This document shows positions 33,673 to 43,494 of a DNA stretch of 64,000 nt, one piece after another. The notes beneath the pieces are model-generated. The model was given only the letters and a program-made list of their open reading frames with translations. It did not search any database and was not told where the DNA came from. The DNA comes from Acidaminobacter hydrogenoformans DSM 2784 (GTDB taxonomy: Bacteria > Bacillota > Clostridia > Peptostreptococcales > Acidaminobacteraceae): positions 186,001 through 250,000 of the forward strand of contig NZ_FMWL01000003.1 in the NCBI RefSeq assembly GCF_900103005.1, written 5' to 3'. The position numbers and the translations under genes are program-made. The first letter of the stretch is position 1, and each line of letters begins with the position of its first letter.

Positions 33673-35802
33673 CTATGCCGCGTCTTGATCTTTTCGCATT
33701 TTCTTTTCGCGTTTCTTAAAGAGTCCACCGACAGCCCTTGCGGCTGCGGCAATGCCCCCTAATGGTATTTTGATGCGCTTACGTTGAGGCTTTAAAGCTT
33801 TCTCAGCATAGTCACCAGAGGACCCGCGGCCTCGCTCCCGGTATGAAAGCTCAGCTTCATAGCCAGCCCCTGAATCAGCCTCCGCACTGTCGTCCTTCAG
33901 CACAAACCGCCCCACCGAAACTTTCAGCATTTCCGCCTGACTGGACAGTTCTTCACTGGCCGCCGCCGCTTCCTCTGAAGTTGCGGAATTCGTTTGTGTG
34001 ACCTGCGACACTTGAGCAATCGCCCGGTTCACCTGATCAATCCCCACGGACTGTTCACCAGATGCCTCCGCAATTTCTCCCGCCAAACGGGCTGCCTTTG
34101 AAATCTCAGATTCTATTTTCTGCAGCGCTTTTGCCGTCTCTTCAGCCAAGCGACTGCCTGCATCCGCTTTTCGAATGGAACCTTCTATCATTTCCGCAGT
34201 TTCCTTGGCAGCTTCAGCGCTGCGGGCAGCGAGGCGCCTGACCTCATCCGCCACCACCGCGAAGCCCTTGCCGTGCTGCCCGGCCCTGGCGGCTTCCACC
34301 GCCGCGTTCAAAGCCAGAATATTGGTCTGGAAGGCTATGTCGTCTATGACTTTGATAATCTTCGAAATTTGTCCGGAGGCTTCATTGATCTCCGCCATGG
34401 AAGACAGCATGTCCTGCATGCGCTGATTGCCCTTTTGGACATCCAAGGCCGCCTGACTCGTGATGCTGCTGGCACCAGAAGCATTCGCGGCATTATGGCT
34501 GGTTTTGGCCGATAGTTCCTCAAGGGAAGCCGTGATTTGTTCCACGGCACTGGCTTGTTCAGTAGCCCCTTGTGAGAGAAGCTGGCTTGAATCCGCCATT
34601 TGGTGCGCACCGGAAGACACCTGGGCCGCCGCAATGTCTATCTCGCTCAAGACGTGACTGACCTTGTCTGCCATGTGGGCGAACGCCTCCGAAAGCCTGC
34701 CTATCTCATCTTTTGAAGTGGCGGCGAGGGTGATGTTGAGGTTGCCATCGGCCATTTGCTCTGAGGCTTTGAGGAGGTTATGAAGCGGGCGCTTGATGGC
34801 CCTGCTGATGGCGAGCCCCAACAGAATCGAAAGCGCCGCGGCACCCAAGGTGAACGCCAGCATCCAGAGGACAGACTTGCCCACCTCCGCAGTCACCGCC
34901 TTCTGATTGGCTTCGACCATCTGATCCATCAAAGCTATCGCGCTCTCAAAATTAACGTTGTTGACGTCGAGCGCTTGTCTCAGCATTTCTTCCTGAACCG
35001 AGAAGGACGTGCCCACTGAGCGCTCCATCCGGATCAAGAAGTCCAGAGTCATCTTCATGTTGGGCACAGCTTCCTCGTTATACACCGCCCAGGCCTGCGC
35101 CTCCCAGTTCGGGCCTTTTGCCAGCATAAGCTCGTTGATCCGCGCGCCCGCCTCATGGACCTTTTCGTGAGGCTCGGCAATGCCAATCATAAGCTGACGC
35201 AGCTGAGGACTGCGGGTCTCATAATGATCCAGCCACCCGCCTAACGCGCAGAGATTCGCGTCCAATTGCCCAACAAAGGTCTGGCCTTTCGAAAGGCTGT
35301 CTGACAGAGACCAGATCCAGCTGTAGTGGTCCTTCTGGCGTAGGGCGATCTCATACTGGACCATAGCCGGATCTTCCACCCCAAGGTTGTCAAGCTCTAT
35401 GGATTTCCCAATAAACTTGTCATGGCCTGTCCACCATTCATTTATGAAAGGCTCTGCCTCTGTCCAAAGGGCTTTGACCTCTGCAGACATGGGCATGGCG
35501 ACAAACCTGGCCCATTCTCTGGATAGGTTGTCCGTATGGGTCTGAATGTCCTTATAGATCGCTTGTTTCTGATCAAAGCTGAGCTTTGGTGACATCAGCA
35601 GGTTATCAAGGCCTGAAATCATAGCCATTTCCACATGAATCTGCATCAAGGACTCGACACTTGGCATCTTGTTGTCACTGAGATCCCTGATTCCCCAAAA
35701 TCCTGCCAATCCCACCAGCCCTGCGATCAGCGCGACTGCGACAAAGCCCGCAATCAGCTTGGTCCCTATTTTCATCTCCGTCCGTTTCTTAAAAAAATTC
35801 AC
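33673..35802 (-). CDS. Methyl-accepting chemotaxis protein (about 709 residues)
   Basis: A transmembrane chemoreceptor: an N-terminal membrane helix ([21 protein letters not shown]), an outer helical ligand domain of roughly 270 residues, a second helix ([22 protein letters not shown]), HAMP, and the signalling domain with the hairpin tip [20 protein letters not shown]. The basic C-terminal extension ([11 protein letters not shown]) is unusual. A GTG at 35802 with GGGAGGTGG upstream is the likely start; the frame is open 69 bp further. It is the last gene of the chemotaxis operon. The ligand is unknown. Confidence 0.94.
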   Translation of the reverse strand: MNFFKKRTEMKIGTKLIAGFVAVALIAGLVGLAGFWGIRDLSDNKMPSVESLMQIHVEMAMISGLDNLLMSPKLSFDQKQAIYKDIQTHTDNLSREWARFVAMPMSAEVKALWTEAEPFINEWWTGHDKFIGKSIELDNLGVEDPAMVQYEIALRQKDHYSWIWSLSDSLSKGQTFVGQLDANLCALGGWLDHYETRSPQLRQLMIGIAEPHEKVHEAGARINELMLAKGPNWEAQAWAVYNEEAVPNMKMTLDFLIRMERSVGTSFSVQEEMLRQALDVNNVNFESAIALMDQMVEANQKAVTAEVGKSVLWMLAFTLGAAALSILLGLAISRAIKRPLHNLLKASEQMADGNLNITLAATSKDEIGRLSEAFAHMADKVSHVLSEIDIAAAQVSSGAHQMADSSQLLSQGATEQASAVEQITASLEELSAKTSHNAANASGASSITSQAALDVQKGNQRMQDMLSSMAEINEASGQISKIIKVIDDIAFQTNILALNAAVEAARAGQHGKGFAVVADEVRRLAARSAEAAKETAEMIEGSIRKADAGSRLAEETAKALQKIESEISKAARLAGEIAEASGEQSVGIDQVNRAIAQVSQVTQTNSATSEEAAAASEELSSQAEMLKVSVGRFVLKDDSAEADSGAGYEAELSYRERGRGSSGDYAEKALKPQRKRIKIPLGGIAAAARAVGGLFKKREKKMRKDQDAA

Positions 35803-35897
35803 GAGTCCACCTCCCATTGTCAGCCGCCGCGTCGGACCAACCCAGCCCCGCGTCAGCTGCTTTACAGCCACAGCTTCCTAAAAGTCTTTTAGCACAG

Positions 35898-36368
35898 CTA
35901 TACCACAATTCTCTGATAATGAATGGTCATGGCGTCCGACTCAAGATCCAGCACCACCGTCCGGCTCACCGTCCCCCTGAGTTCTTCGCCGCTTACCCTC
36001 AGACCATTCGCCCTCAAAATCTCGTGGATTTTCTCAATATTCCGGTCCCCAATTTTAAACGCATCCCGTTTCCGTACCGAATCCGCCCCGCCTACCATAT
36101 GTATTTTCATGGTTTCAAGACGGCATCCATACTGCTGTCTCAGCCGTTTCATCAGCAGGGGCAGCCCCGTCGTCGCGTAATAGCCAGGTTTTTCCGGTGC
36201 CAGCTGCCCCTCGGGAGGCTCCGGCAGCGCTATGTGAACCATGGCCGCGACCTTTGGCGTCTGACTGAAAAACGTCACGGCCACGCAGGACGCCAGCGCA
36301 TGTGTCACGAGCCGGTCTCCCGGCTGGTCAATAATCCCATAGTCACCAATGCCTATGATCATGTCCAT
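35898..36368 (-). CDS. cheD: Chemoreceptor glutamine deamidase CheD
   Basis: The 156-residue product carries the CheD catalytic cysteine in THALASCVAVTFF, the histidine in MVHIALP and the threonine in GYYATTGLP; IHMVGGADS is also typical. CheD deamidates receptor glutamines and works with the CheC/CheX phosphatases. It follows cheB by 7 bp. Confidence 0.95.
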   Translation of the reverse strand: MDMIIGIGDYGIIDQPGDRLVTHALASCVAVTFFSQTPKVAAMVHIALPEPPEGQLAPEKPGYYATTGLPLLMKRLRQQYGCRLETMKIHMVGGADSVRKRDAFKIGDRNIEKIHEILRANGLRVSGEELRGTVSRTVVLDLESDAMTIHYQRIVV

Positions 36369-36375
36369 GGGTCCT

Positions 36376-37479
36376 TCACCTCACCATTCTTGAGAGCGCG
36401 GCCGGCATCTGCGAAAGTGGCAGCTGCCGCTCCACAGCACCCACTTCAAAAGCCGCTTTGGGCATGCCATACACCACACTGGAAGCCTCGTCCTGGCCGA
36501 TGGTGACCGCCCCCCGGCGACGCATCCCCAGCAGCCCCTTCGCCCCATCATACCCCATGCCCGTGAGAATCACACCCAGGGCCTGGGCCCCGCAGCTCTT
36601 CGCGACGGATTCAAACAGGACGTCTACCGACGGGCAGTGGCCATTGACCTTCTCCCCCTTGTAAACCTCTACCTTGAACCGCTCGCCCATCCGCTTCACA
36701 ATCATGTGATGGTCCCCCGGCGCAATAATCACCTTACCAGGCGCCACCAGATCACCGGATTTTCCCTCCACCACTTCAAACTGCGTCTGAGCATTGAGCC
36801 GCTCCGCAAACAGTCTTGAAAAGCTCGGTGGTATATGCTGTACAATCACAATGCCCGGCATCTCGGGCGGCAGCTGCTTCAACAGCTGATAAATGGACTC
36901 CGTCCCGCCTGTGGAAGCCCCTATGGCGATCAGATTCAGATTGAAATTTGAATTCATGACCGTACTCATATCCGCAAGTGGCTTCAGCGGCTGGGCTGCC
37001 GCCGCCCCACGATCCGACCTGATGCCACGCTCTGAACAGTCCTGGCGTTCATCTCCGCCCATCCCCGACCCTCCAGCCCGGACCACCTTGGCTCTGGAAA
37101 CCTCTTTCACCTTCTGAACCAGCGTCCGCATAAACACCTCTATACGGTCTCCGGACACGAGATCTGGTTTTGTCACAAAATCCACCGCTCCGGCGCTCAA
37201 GGCGTCGAACACCGCCCTGCCTACCGAGCTCACCACAATAATGGGCACTGGATGCTGAGGCAGGAGCTGCCGGACGAATTCAATACCGTCCATCTTTGGC
37301 ATTTCAATATCACAGGTAATGACATCCGGCTGAAACCTTTCAATTTTATCCACCGCGTCGTAAGGGTTCTCCGCCCGCGCCACCACCTGAAGCTCAGGAT
37401 CTGCAGAGAGACCCCTGGCCAGGAATTCCCTGAACACCGCGCTGTCGTCTATCACCAACACTTTTATTTTTCTATTCAT
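36376..37479 (-). CDS. cheB: Chemotaxis response regulator methylesterase CheB
   Basis: A 367-residue two-domain protein. The receiver has DD at 11-12 and the phospho-acceptor Asp57 (CDIEMPKMDG). The C-terminal methylesterase has the Ser in GASTGGTES, the His in VQHIPPSFS and the Asp in LTGMGYDG. It removes receptor methyl groups added by CheR, whose gene is 16 bp upstream. Confidence 0.96.
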   Translation of the reverse strand: MNRKIKVLVIDDSAVFREFLARGLSADPELQVVARAENPYDAVDKIERFQPDVITCDIEMPKMDGIEFVRQLLPQHPVPIIVVSSVGRAVFDALSAGAVDFVTKPDLVSGDRIEVFMRTLVQKVKEVSRAKVVRAGGSGMGGDERQDCSERGIRSDRGAAAAQPLKPLADMSTVMNSNFNLNLIAIGASTGGTESIYQLLKQLPPEMPGIVIVQHIPPSFSRLFAERLNAQTQFEVVEGKSGDLVAPGKVIIAPGDHHMIVKRMGERFKVEVYKGEKVNGHCPSVDVLFESVAKSCGAQALGVILTGMGYDGAKGLLGMRRRGAVTIGQDEASSVVYGMPKAAFEVGAVERQLPLSQMPAALSRMVR

Positions 37480-37495
37480 AATGTCTGCTCCCGCT

Positions 37496-38314
37496 CTAAG
37501 GCAGCTTACGGTACACGGCCGGCCTTATGTATTTGAAACGCGTCGCGTCCCGGTTCAGGGACTCTGAGTGGCCAATGAACAAATACCCCCCCTCCTCGAG
37601 GAGGTCATAAAACTTCTCAACCAGGCGGTCCTTTGTCTTCTGATCAAAATAAATCATGACATTCCGGCAAAAAATGACGTGCATCTTCTGCCTGAACGGA
37701 AACACCTCTTCCATGAGGTTAAACCGCCTGAAAATCACTTCCTGCTTCAGGGCGTCACTCACCATGACACTCTGATCGTCCAGCTTTCTGAAGTATTTCA
37801 GCGCCCAGGCCCTGGGCAGCGGCGCGACACGTTCCTGACTGTAAATGCCTTGCCTCGCCACCTCCAGAGCTGCCTGGGAAATGTCTGTGGCCAGCACCGC
37901 CGTCTCCCAGGGCGGCTGAAACCCGCCAAAGTAATCCCTCAGGATCATGGCCAGGGTATAGGGCTCTTCCCCCGTTGAGCTTGCAGCGCACCAAACGCGC
38001 AGATCCCTGCTTTTTACGCTGGCTTTCAGAAAGGGCAGCACCGTCTCCCTGAAGTACTCAAAATGGTCCGGCTCCCGCATGAAAAACGTATGGTTCGTCG
38101 AAATCTTATCTATAAGCACGGCCACAGCTTTGCCCGTCGTATCCCTCATAAGGTAGTCATAATACTCGGAAAAAGACCCCATTCCCAGGTCACTCAACAG
38201 TTTATGAAGCCTTCCCGTCAACAGCGTATGCTTTTCCTTTTTCAACTGGATCCCGTAGTGCCTGTGGATGAAGCCAGCCAGCTTTTCAAATTCCGGTTCC
38301 GTAATCTGTATCAC
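37496..38314 (-). CDS. cheR: Chemotaxis protein methyltransferase CheR
   Basis: A 272-residue methyltransferase. The N-terminal helical domain includes LTGRLHKLLSDLG, and the SAM-binding motif is CAASSTGEEPYTLAM. IFCRNVMIYFD near the end is the conserved strand. It methylates receptor glutamates. The start is GTG 38314 with AGGGTGAT upstream. A 152-bp gap separates it from the upstream MCP gene. Confidence 0.96.
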   Translation of the reverse strand: MIQITEPEFEKLAGFIHRHYGIQLKKEKHTLLTGRLHKLLSDLGMGSFSEYYDYLMRDTTGKAVAVLIDKISTNHTFFMREPDHFEYFRETVLPFLKASVKSRDLRVWCAASSTGEEPYTLAMILRDYFGGFQPPWETAVLATDISQAALEVARQGIYSQERVAPLPRAWALKYFRKLDDQSVMVSDALKQEVIFRRFNLMEEVFPFRQKMHVIFCRNVMIYFDQKTKDRLVEKFYDLLEEGGYLFIGHSESLNRDATRFKYIRPAVYRKLP

Positions 38315-38332
38315 AAGCGATCACCCTCAATT

Positions 38333-38414
38333 GGCGAAAGGGGGAGACGGCACTGACCCCCTCCCCGCTCGCCGAATCAAAACAAAAACAATTTCTTTTT
38401 TTTTGCCGATGGTC
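38333..38414. other. Hairpin and 10-base word in the cheR leader
   Basis: The 38315-38467 gap holds a G/C-rich hairpin (GGCGA-AA-GGGGGAG at 38333-38346 against CTCCCC-GC-TCGCC at 38361-38373) 20 bp upstream of cheR and an exact GCCGATGGTC at 38405-38414 next to a T run. On the minus strand the hairpin is not followed by a T run, so it is not a standard terminator; a leader structure or processing site is possible. Confidence 0.45.
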
Positions 38415-38467
38415 TCAATCACCAAAACATCATGCCTAACCATTATCCCCGGCGCGCGCCAAATTCT

Positions 38468-40195
38468 TTAAGCGTACTTGCCAAATTCCTTTTCGCTGAG
38501 CACAATCTTTTTCGCCGTTGGAAGATCAGAAACCACGTGCTCCCTATCCTTGATCGCCTGCCTGTTCTGGGCCTTCATGGACTCTATTTTCCTCAGAACC
38601 TCTGGATTGTAGGCCTCACTGTGGGCCGCATGACTGGCGCCGCCCTGATTTCTCAGCTTGAACTTGGTGACCTGCTCCTTCAGCATTTCCGCCTGACTTG
38701 AGAGCTCCTCGCTGGCAGCCGCCGTCTCCTCAGACGTCGCGGAGGTCGTCTGAACGACGCTGGCAATCTGGGACACGCCTTGGTTGACCTGCTCGACACC
38801 CGTTGCCTGCTCGTTGGAGGCTACTGCAATATTGCCCACGAGCTCAGACACCTTCTCGACGCTGCCCACGATCTCCGCAAGGGCCATAGCCGTCTCATTC
38901 GCAATTTTCGTGCCGCCGGCAACCTTGTTTATGGAGCCCTCGATCAGGGAAGTTGTCTCTTTTGCAGCGTTGGCAGAGCGCGCCGCCAGGTTTCTCACCT
39001 CTTCGGCGACCACAGCGAAGCCCTTGCCGTGCTGACCTGCCCGGGCAGCCTCCACGGCGGCGTTGAGGGCGAGGATGTTCGTCTGGAACGCGATTTCGTC
39101 AATGACCTTGATGATCTTGGAAATGTTGTTGGACGCCTCGTTGATCTCATCCATGGACTTCAGCATATGCTGCATTTGGGTATTGCCCTGGACAGCGCTG
39201 ACCTTGGTCAGGTCCGCCAGCTCGTTGGCTTGATTTGCGTTTTGAGCGTTCAGTCTCGTCTGGGCCGCGATCTCCTCAATGGAAGCCGTCAGCTGCTCAA
39301 TAGAGCTGGCCTGCTCCGTCGCACCCTGGGACAGGGACATACTGGATTCTGATACCTGTCTGGAGCCGGAAGCCACCTGTTCAGAGGCTTCCTGGATATT
39401 GGACATGATTTCGTTCAGGTTGTCGGAAACCTCATTAAAGGAAGAGGCCAGGTCGCCTATGCTGTCCTTTGTGTAGACGGTGAGGGAGAAGTCGAGGTCA
39501 CCATCGGCAAGTTTTTTGGCGGTGGCTGCCATGGTGTTGATGGACTTCTGGATAGTATTGTAGATGTAGGCGCATACGGCAAGCGCAACGAGGATCCCGG
39601 CAATTAGCATTGTGATGACCAAGAGGGTTGCGGATCTTGTTGTCGCTGCGTTCGACGCGGCTGTATCGTTGGCGATGGTCACTTTCTGAGTGTTAAGCTG
39701 CTGTATCTTCGCTTCAAGATCCTTGCGGATCATGTCACCTTCGCCCCGGTTCAGGCTTAAGGCTTCATTTACATTCCCCGCTTTTGACAGAGAAATTATC
39801 TTTTGCGCAATCGCGTCATATTTCACTTTATCTTGACGAATCGAATCGACGAGGGCATGACCCTCTTCCGTCATCAGCGTTGCTTCAATGAGTTCCAAAT
39901 TATTATCGAAGTCCGTATTGCGCTGGTTTATAATCATTTCGTATTGAGAGATCTCAGCGGCAGAAGAGGACAGCATGACATCTTTGATGTTGCCTCTCAT
40001 TCTCTGAAACGCATCAATGACATTGACCATTTGGCCAAGGGGTACAGTGGCTTTTTCATGCATTTCCTCGTTAAGGGATTCGATTTTAATTAAGTTCAAT
40101 ATACCAACAGCGCCAACTGTTACTGCAACAAGGATAATGATCAAATAACTGACAATCAGCCGCGTGCCAAGCTTTCGCCTTGAAAACCATTTCAT
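38468..40195 (-). CDS. Methyl-accepting chemotaxis protein with four-helix bundle sensor
   Basis: A 575-residue receptor: membrane helix (LIVSYLIIILVAVTVGAVGIL), a 4HB_MCP-type outer domain (IDAFQRMRGNIKDVM), second helix (LLVITMLIAGILVALAVCAYIY), HAMP, and a signalling domain with the tip [20 protein letters not shown]. It is encoded between cheW and cheR and so is a core receptor of this operon. It is closely similar to the other MCP in the signalling region but not in the sensor. Confidence 0.95.
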   Translation of the reverse strand: MKWFSRRKLGTRLIVSYLIIILVAVTVGAVGILNLIKIESLNEEMHEKATVPLGQMVNVIDAFQRMRGNIKDVMLSSSAAEISQYEMIINQRNTDFDNNLELIEATLMTEEGHALVDSIRQDKVKYDAIAQKIISLSKAGNVNEALSLNRGEGDMIRKDLEAKIQQLNTQKVTIANDTAASNAATTRSATLLVITMLIAGILVALAVCAYIYNTIQKSINTMAATAKKLADGDLDFSLTVYTKDSIGDLASSFNEVSDNLNEIMSNIQEASEQVASGSRQVSESSMSLSQGATEQASSIEQLTASIEEIAAQTRLNAQNANQANELADLTKVSAVQGNTQMQHMLKSMDEINEASNNISKIIKVIDEIAFQTNILALNAAVEAARAGQHGKGFAVVAEEVRNLAARSANAAKETTSLIEGSINKVAGGTKIANETAMALAEIVGSVEKVSELVGNIAVASNEQATGVEQVNQGVSQIASVVQTTSATSEETAAASEELSSQAEMLKEQVTKFKLRNQGGASHAAHSEAYNPEVLRKIESMKAQNRQAIKDREHVVSDLPTAKKIVLSEKEFGKYA

Positions 40196-40210
40196 ATAAA
40201 CATCCTCCGT

Positions 40211-40702
40211 TTATCCAATATTTGAGATGAGCTCTGATTCGTGATGGCTGAGCAGCGCGTCGCAGTCCAGCAGCATTTTCACATCGCTGCCCACTTTGCC
40301 TATGCGTTTAATGTAGCGGTTTGAGGTGCCGGCGCTCAGCATAGGCTGGTCCACAATGTCCTCGTCCGCAATATTGATGACCTCCGAAACCCGGTCCACA
40401 ATGAGACCCACGGAGTTGTCGCCAATTTCCACGACAATGATGCAGGTACGCTCGTCGTAGTCCACAAAGGCTTTGCGAAAGCGCAGCCGCATGTCCATGA
40501 CCGGGATGATCCTGCCCCGCAGGTTCATGATCCCTTTGATGTAATCCGGAAGCTCCGGCACTACGGTGATGGGGAGCAGGCCTATGATCTCAATGACGTG
40601 CTCAATGCCAATGCCGTAGGATTCCTCTCCGAGGATGAACGTCAGGTATTTGCCCTTCTGGGTATCTTCCTCGAGCTCTATTTCAGTAACTCTCTTCGCC
40701 AT
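40211..40702 (-). CDS. cheW: Chemotaxis coupling protein CheW
   Basis: A 163-residue SH3-like adaptor joining receptors to CheA. Family motifs are YLTFILGEESYGIGIEHVIEII, then LPDYIKGIMNLRGRIIPVMDM and SVGLIVDRVSEV. It begins 22 bp after the cheA stop. Confidence 0.96.
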   Translation of the reverse strand: MAKRVTEIELEEDTQKGKYLTFILGEESYGIGIEHVIEIIGLLPITVVPELPDYIKGIMNLRGRIIPVMDMRLRFRKAFVDYDERTCIIVVEIGDNSVGLIVDRVSEVINIADEDIVDQPMLSAGTSNRYIKRIGKVGSDVKMLLDCDALLSHHESELISNIG

Positions 40703-40724
40703 ATGCGCGAACCTCCTGTTTCCG

Positions 40725-43013
40725 TTATCTGATTCTTAGTCCGGCGAGACCCCCAACGTCGAGGATCAGGCTGATGCTGCCGTCGCCCAGCAGGGTGCAG
40801 CCGGCGAGGCCCAAGATTTTTTTCATGGATTTGATATAGTTTGGCAGTGCCTTAACCACCACCTGCTGCTGACCCATCAGCTCGTCGGCGAAGAGACAGA
40901 TTTCCTTGTGCTCGTCTTCGACCATGATGAGAATACCATCGGCTAAAACCGTCTCTGTGTTTTTGAGACCGAAGTGCTTATGCATGCGCAGGATGGGGTA
41001 GCTGCGGCCCCGGACCATGACCATCTCGTTGCCGTCCGGATCCGTGTGGCAGTCTTTTGAAGATGGCTTGAAGGACTCTTTGATGCTGGTGATGGGCAGA
41101 GTGAAGCGGGACGCGCCCACGCGGATGTTCATGCCCTCAATGATGGCTAAGGTCAGCGGAATTTTGAGGGTCATGGTGGTGCCGTGGCCCTCCTGGCTTT
41201 CTATGTGAACCGCGCCGCCCACCGCTTCGAGGTTCTTGGCGACGACGTCCATGCCCACGCCCCGGCCGGAGAATTCCGTGACCTGCTCTTTGGTGGAGAA
41301 GCCTGGTCTCAGGATGAGGCTGTAGATTTCGCGGTCGGACATGTCCTGCTCTGGCTTGGTCAGAAGACCGTTTTGCCGGGCCTTTTCCATTATTTTGGCT
41401 TTGTTCAAGCCCCGGCCGTCATCCTTCAGGACAATCAGGACGTCACTGCCGGCATTTTTCGCCTCGAGGCTGATACGTCCAACTTTGTCCTTGCCCCTTT
41501 CCAGCCGCTCCGCTTCGTCTTCTATGCCGTGGTCTATGGCGTTGCGGATCAGGTGCATGAGGGGGTCGGAGATGCGTTCAATGATGTTCTTGTCGACTTC
41601 CGTTTCCTCGCCGGCCAGGTCGAGCACCACCTGTTTGTCGAGCTTTTTCGACATGTCCCTGACAATGCGATGCATCTTCACAAAAGTGGTGGACAATGGG
41701 ACCATGCGGATGGACATGACCATGTCCTGCAGGTCGCCGGTGATCTTGTGGAGCTGCCGGGCGGCCTTGTGGAAGTGGTCGGACTCAAGGGCCAGGACGT
41801 CCGGGCTCTGGGTGACCATGGCCTCAGCTATGACGAGCTCACCCACGAGGTTCATCAGGCCGTCGAGTTTGTCGACGCTGACACTGATCATGGTGGCGCT
41901 TTGGTTTTGGGTTTGGGATTGGGTTTGTTTTTGGTTTTGGGGTTGGCCCACCTTTTGGGCAGGGGCGCCAGTTGTCTGGTTGGGGACAGGGACAGACCGG
42001 GCGGCAACCTCAAGGTTTATGGCTGAGGCATTTTGTGGGGGGTGATTCATCTGGGGCTGATCCGACAATATCCGGTCTGTCCCTGTCCCCTCCTGAAGCT
42101 CCGCCTCTTTCGCCAGCAAGTCCCCCGGAGGCTTCAGCCAGTGGATGTCATCCTGGTGCATGCAGTGTGTTTCAAAATTGGGTTCCTCTGCGTAACCTAA
42201 AATTAGCTGCTCGAGAAATACCGTCTTTTCGAGACGGGCTTTCAAAGCCGCCATATCCGCTTTCGTACGGATAAAGAGCTCAAAGCCCTGCTTGCGGATC
42301 ACCTCCGCCGCCTCAGCGGATTCAAGAAGCGCCTGAGGGCAGTGAAACAGCTCTTCCGCCAGCTCTGTCAGCTCATGGATCACACCATAGGCTCTGATAT
42401 GTTCCATCCCGCAGTCTTCCTGAAAGTAGAGCTTGGCTTTGTAGGCATACAGACCTTCAGCCTCAGCGACTTCCCTTTCAACTGATGGCTCCTGCTCTGG
42501 CGCTGCTTCAAGGATTTCGTCTGTCGGCGTCTTCACTTCAGTATCTTGAACCTCAGTGTCTTGAGCCACAGTGTCCCGAGACACAGCGACCGTGCCCTTG
42601 CCCCCTGACCTGAGCTCTTCCAAAGCCGCTTCAAGCCTTTTCACCAACTGCCCAGGGTCGCCGTCCGGCGCGTCGTGATTTTTGATTTTGTTGACCTCAA
42701 CCTTGATAAAATCCACACAGTCCAGCACCAGGTCTGACAAAGTCGAATGATCCACATTTTCAGGCTTATGCTCCCTGAGGAAGAAAAAGATATCCTCCAT
42801 GGTGTGTGCAATCGTTGTGATGTTATGGAACATCATCATGGCCGAGGCGCCCTTTACCGTATGCATGCACCTGAAAATTTCATTCACTGCGTCTTCGCCA
42901 AAGGTTCCCTCCCGCTCACTGTGCATAATGGTCTGTTCCAACTGATCCAGGATCTGCACAGCTTCAAAAATGTAAACCTCCAGCATTGCTTCGTTTTCAT
43001 ATGTACCAGGCAA
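40725..43013 (-). CDS. cheA: Chemotaxis histidine kinase CheA
   Basis: About 762 residues. P1 carries the phospho-acceptor His in CMHTVKGASAMM (about residue 51), P2 the CheY-docking domain, then a Gln/Asn-rich linker, P3 dimerisation (SVDKLDGLMNLVGELVIAE), P4 kinase (HLIRNAIDHGIEDE; DDGRGL; GFSTKEQVTEFSGRGVGMDVV as separate boxes) and P5 (CheW-like). The TTG at 43013 follows GAGGTGA at 5 bases; the frame is open to 43088. The linker between P2 and P3 includes a 109-bp inverted-repeat element in frame (41982-42090), which is not expected in CheA. Confidence 0.96.
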   Translation of the reverse strand: MPGTYENEAMLEVYIFEAVQILDQLEQTIMHSEREGTFGEDAVNEIFRCMHTVKGASAMMMFHNITTIAHTMEDIFFFLREHKPENVDHSTLSDLVLDCVDFIKVEVNKIKNHDAPDGDPGQLVKRLEAALEELRSGGKGTVAVSRDTVAQDTEVQDTEVKTPTDEILEAAPEQEPSVEREVAEAEGLYAYKAKLYFQEDCGMEHIRAYGVIHELTELAEELFHCPQALLESAEAAEVIRKQGFELFIRTKADMAALKARLEKTVFLEQLILGYAEEPNFETHCMHQDDIHWLKPPGDLLAKEAELQEGTGTDRILSDQPQMNHPPQNASAINLEVAARSVPVPNQTTGAPAQKVGQPQNQKQTQSQTQNQSATMISVSVDKLDGLMNLVGELVIAEAMVTQSPDVLALESDHFHKAARQLHKITGDLQDMVMSIRMVPLSTTFVKMHRIVRDMSKKLDKQVVLDLAGEETEVDKNIIERISDPLMHLIRNAIDHGIEDEAERLERGKDKVGRISLEAKNAGSDVLIVLKDDGRGLNKAKIMEKARQNGLLTKPEQDMSDREIYSLILRPGFSTKEQVTEFSGRGVGMDVVAKNLEAVGGAVHIESQEGHGTTMTLKIPLTLAIIEGMNIRVGASRFTLPITSIKESFKPSSKDCHTDPDGNEMVMVRGRSYPILRMHKHFGLKNTETVLADGILIMVEDEHKEICLFADELMGQQQVVVKALPNYIKSMKKILGLAGCTLLGDGSISLILDVGGLAGLRIR
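41982..42090. repeat. Inverted-repeat element in frame inside cheA
   Basis: GGGGACAGGGACAGACCGG at 41982-42000 and its exact reverse complement at 42072-42090 flank 71 bp. The arms encode GTGTDRI and RSVPVPN in the CheA linker. The outer part of one arm matches the tandem repeat at 33482. This looks like a small palindromic mobile repeat captured in a tolerant linker. Confidence 0.85.
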
Positions 43014-43094
43014 AAATGTCACCTCATTTTTTCGGTGTTTGATTAGCTTTGATTGTTTATTTGTCCACTTGGATATTTTCCACCCCAAAGCGTC

Positions 43095-43457
43095 CTAAAG
43101 TCCCAGCACCTTATTCAGGGTCTGCAGCACGTGATCTTCCTTAAACGGCTTGACAATAAAGGACTTCGCACCGCTGATGATGGAATCCTTGACCATGGTC
43201 TCCTGACCCATAGCCGAAACCATGACCACATTGGCATTCGCGTCAATTTTCTTGATTTGCCTAAGCGCGTCCAGCCCCGTCATTTCAGGCATGGTAATGT
43301 CCATGGTCACAATGTCCGGCTGGAGCTCCATGTATTTTTTCACACCCACAAGGCCATTTTCCGCCTCGCCTACGACTTCGAAATTATGCTTCTGAAGAAT
43401 ATTTTTAATCGCCATTCTCATAAAAGCCGCGTCATCGACAATCAACACTCTTTTCAA
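43095..43457 (-). CDS. cheY: Chemotaxis response regulator CheY
   Basis: A 120-residue single receiver domain: DD at 8-9, phospho-acceptor Asp53 (TMDITMPEM), the Ser/Thr in MVSAMG and Lys in FIVKPF. Phosphorylated by CheA, it acts on the FliM/FliY switch. It lies between cheX and cheA. Confidence 0.96.
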   Translation of the reverse strand: MKRVLIVDDAAFMRMAIKNILQKHNFEVVGEAENGLVGVKKYMELQPDIVTMDITMPEMTGLDALRQIKKIDANANVVMVSAMGQETMVKDSIISGAKSFIVKPFKEDHVLQTLNKVLGL

Positions 43458-43494
43458 TTCAAGTCCCTCCCCTTTCTACTTTTCCCATTATTCT

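Noticed and set aside
38333..38373. Terminator before cheR
   Set aside because: On the minus strand the hairpin is not followed by a T run and cheR starts 20 bp later; it was kept only as a possible leader structure.
40725..42045. Long + strand frames antisense to cheA (up to 280 residues)
   Set aside because: Long antisense frames are common in GC-rich coding DNA; cheA has all its domains in the other strand.
41941..42090. Frameshift or sequencing error in cheA at the low-complexity linker
   Set aside because: The frame stays open through the linker and P3-P5 follow in frame, so the repeat is translated rather than disruptive.
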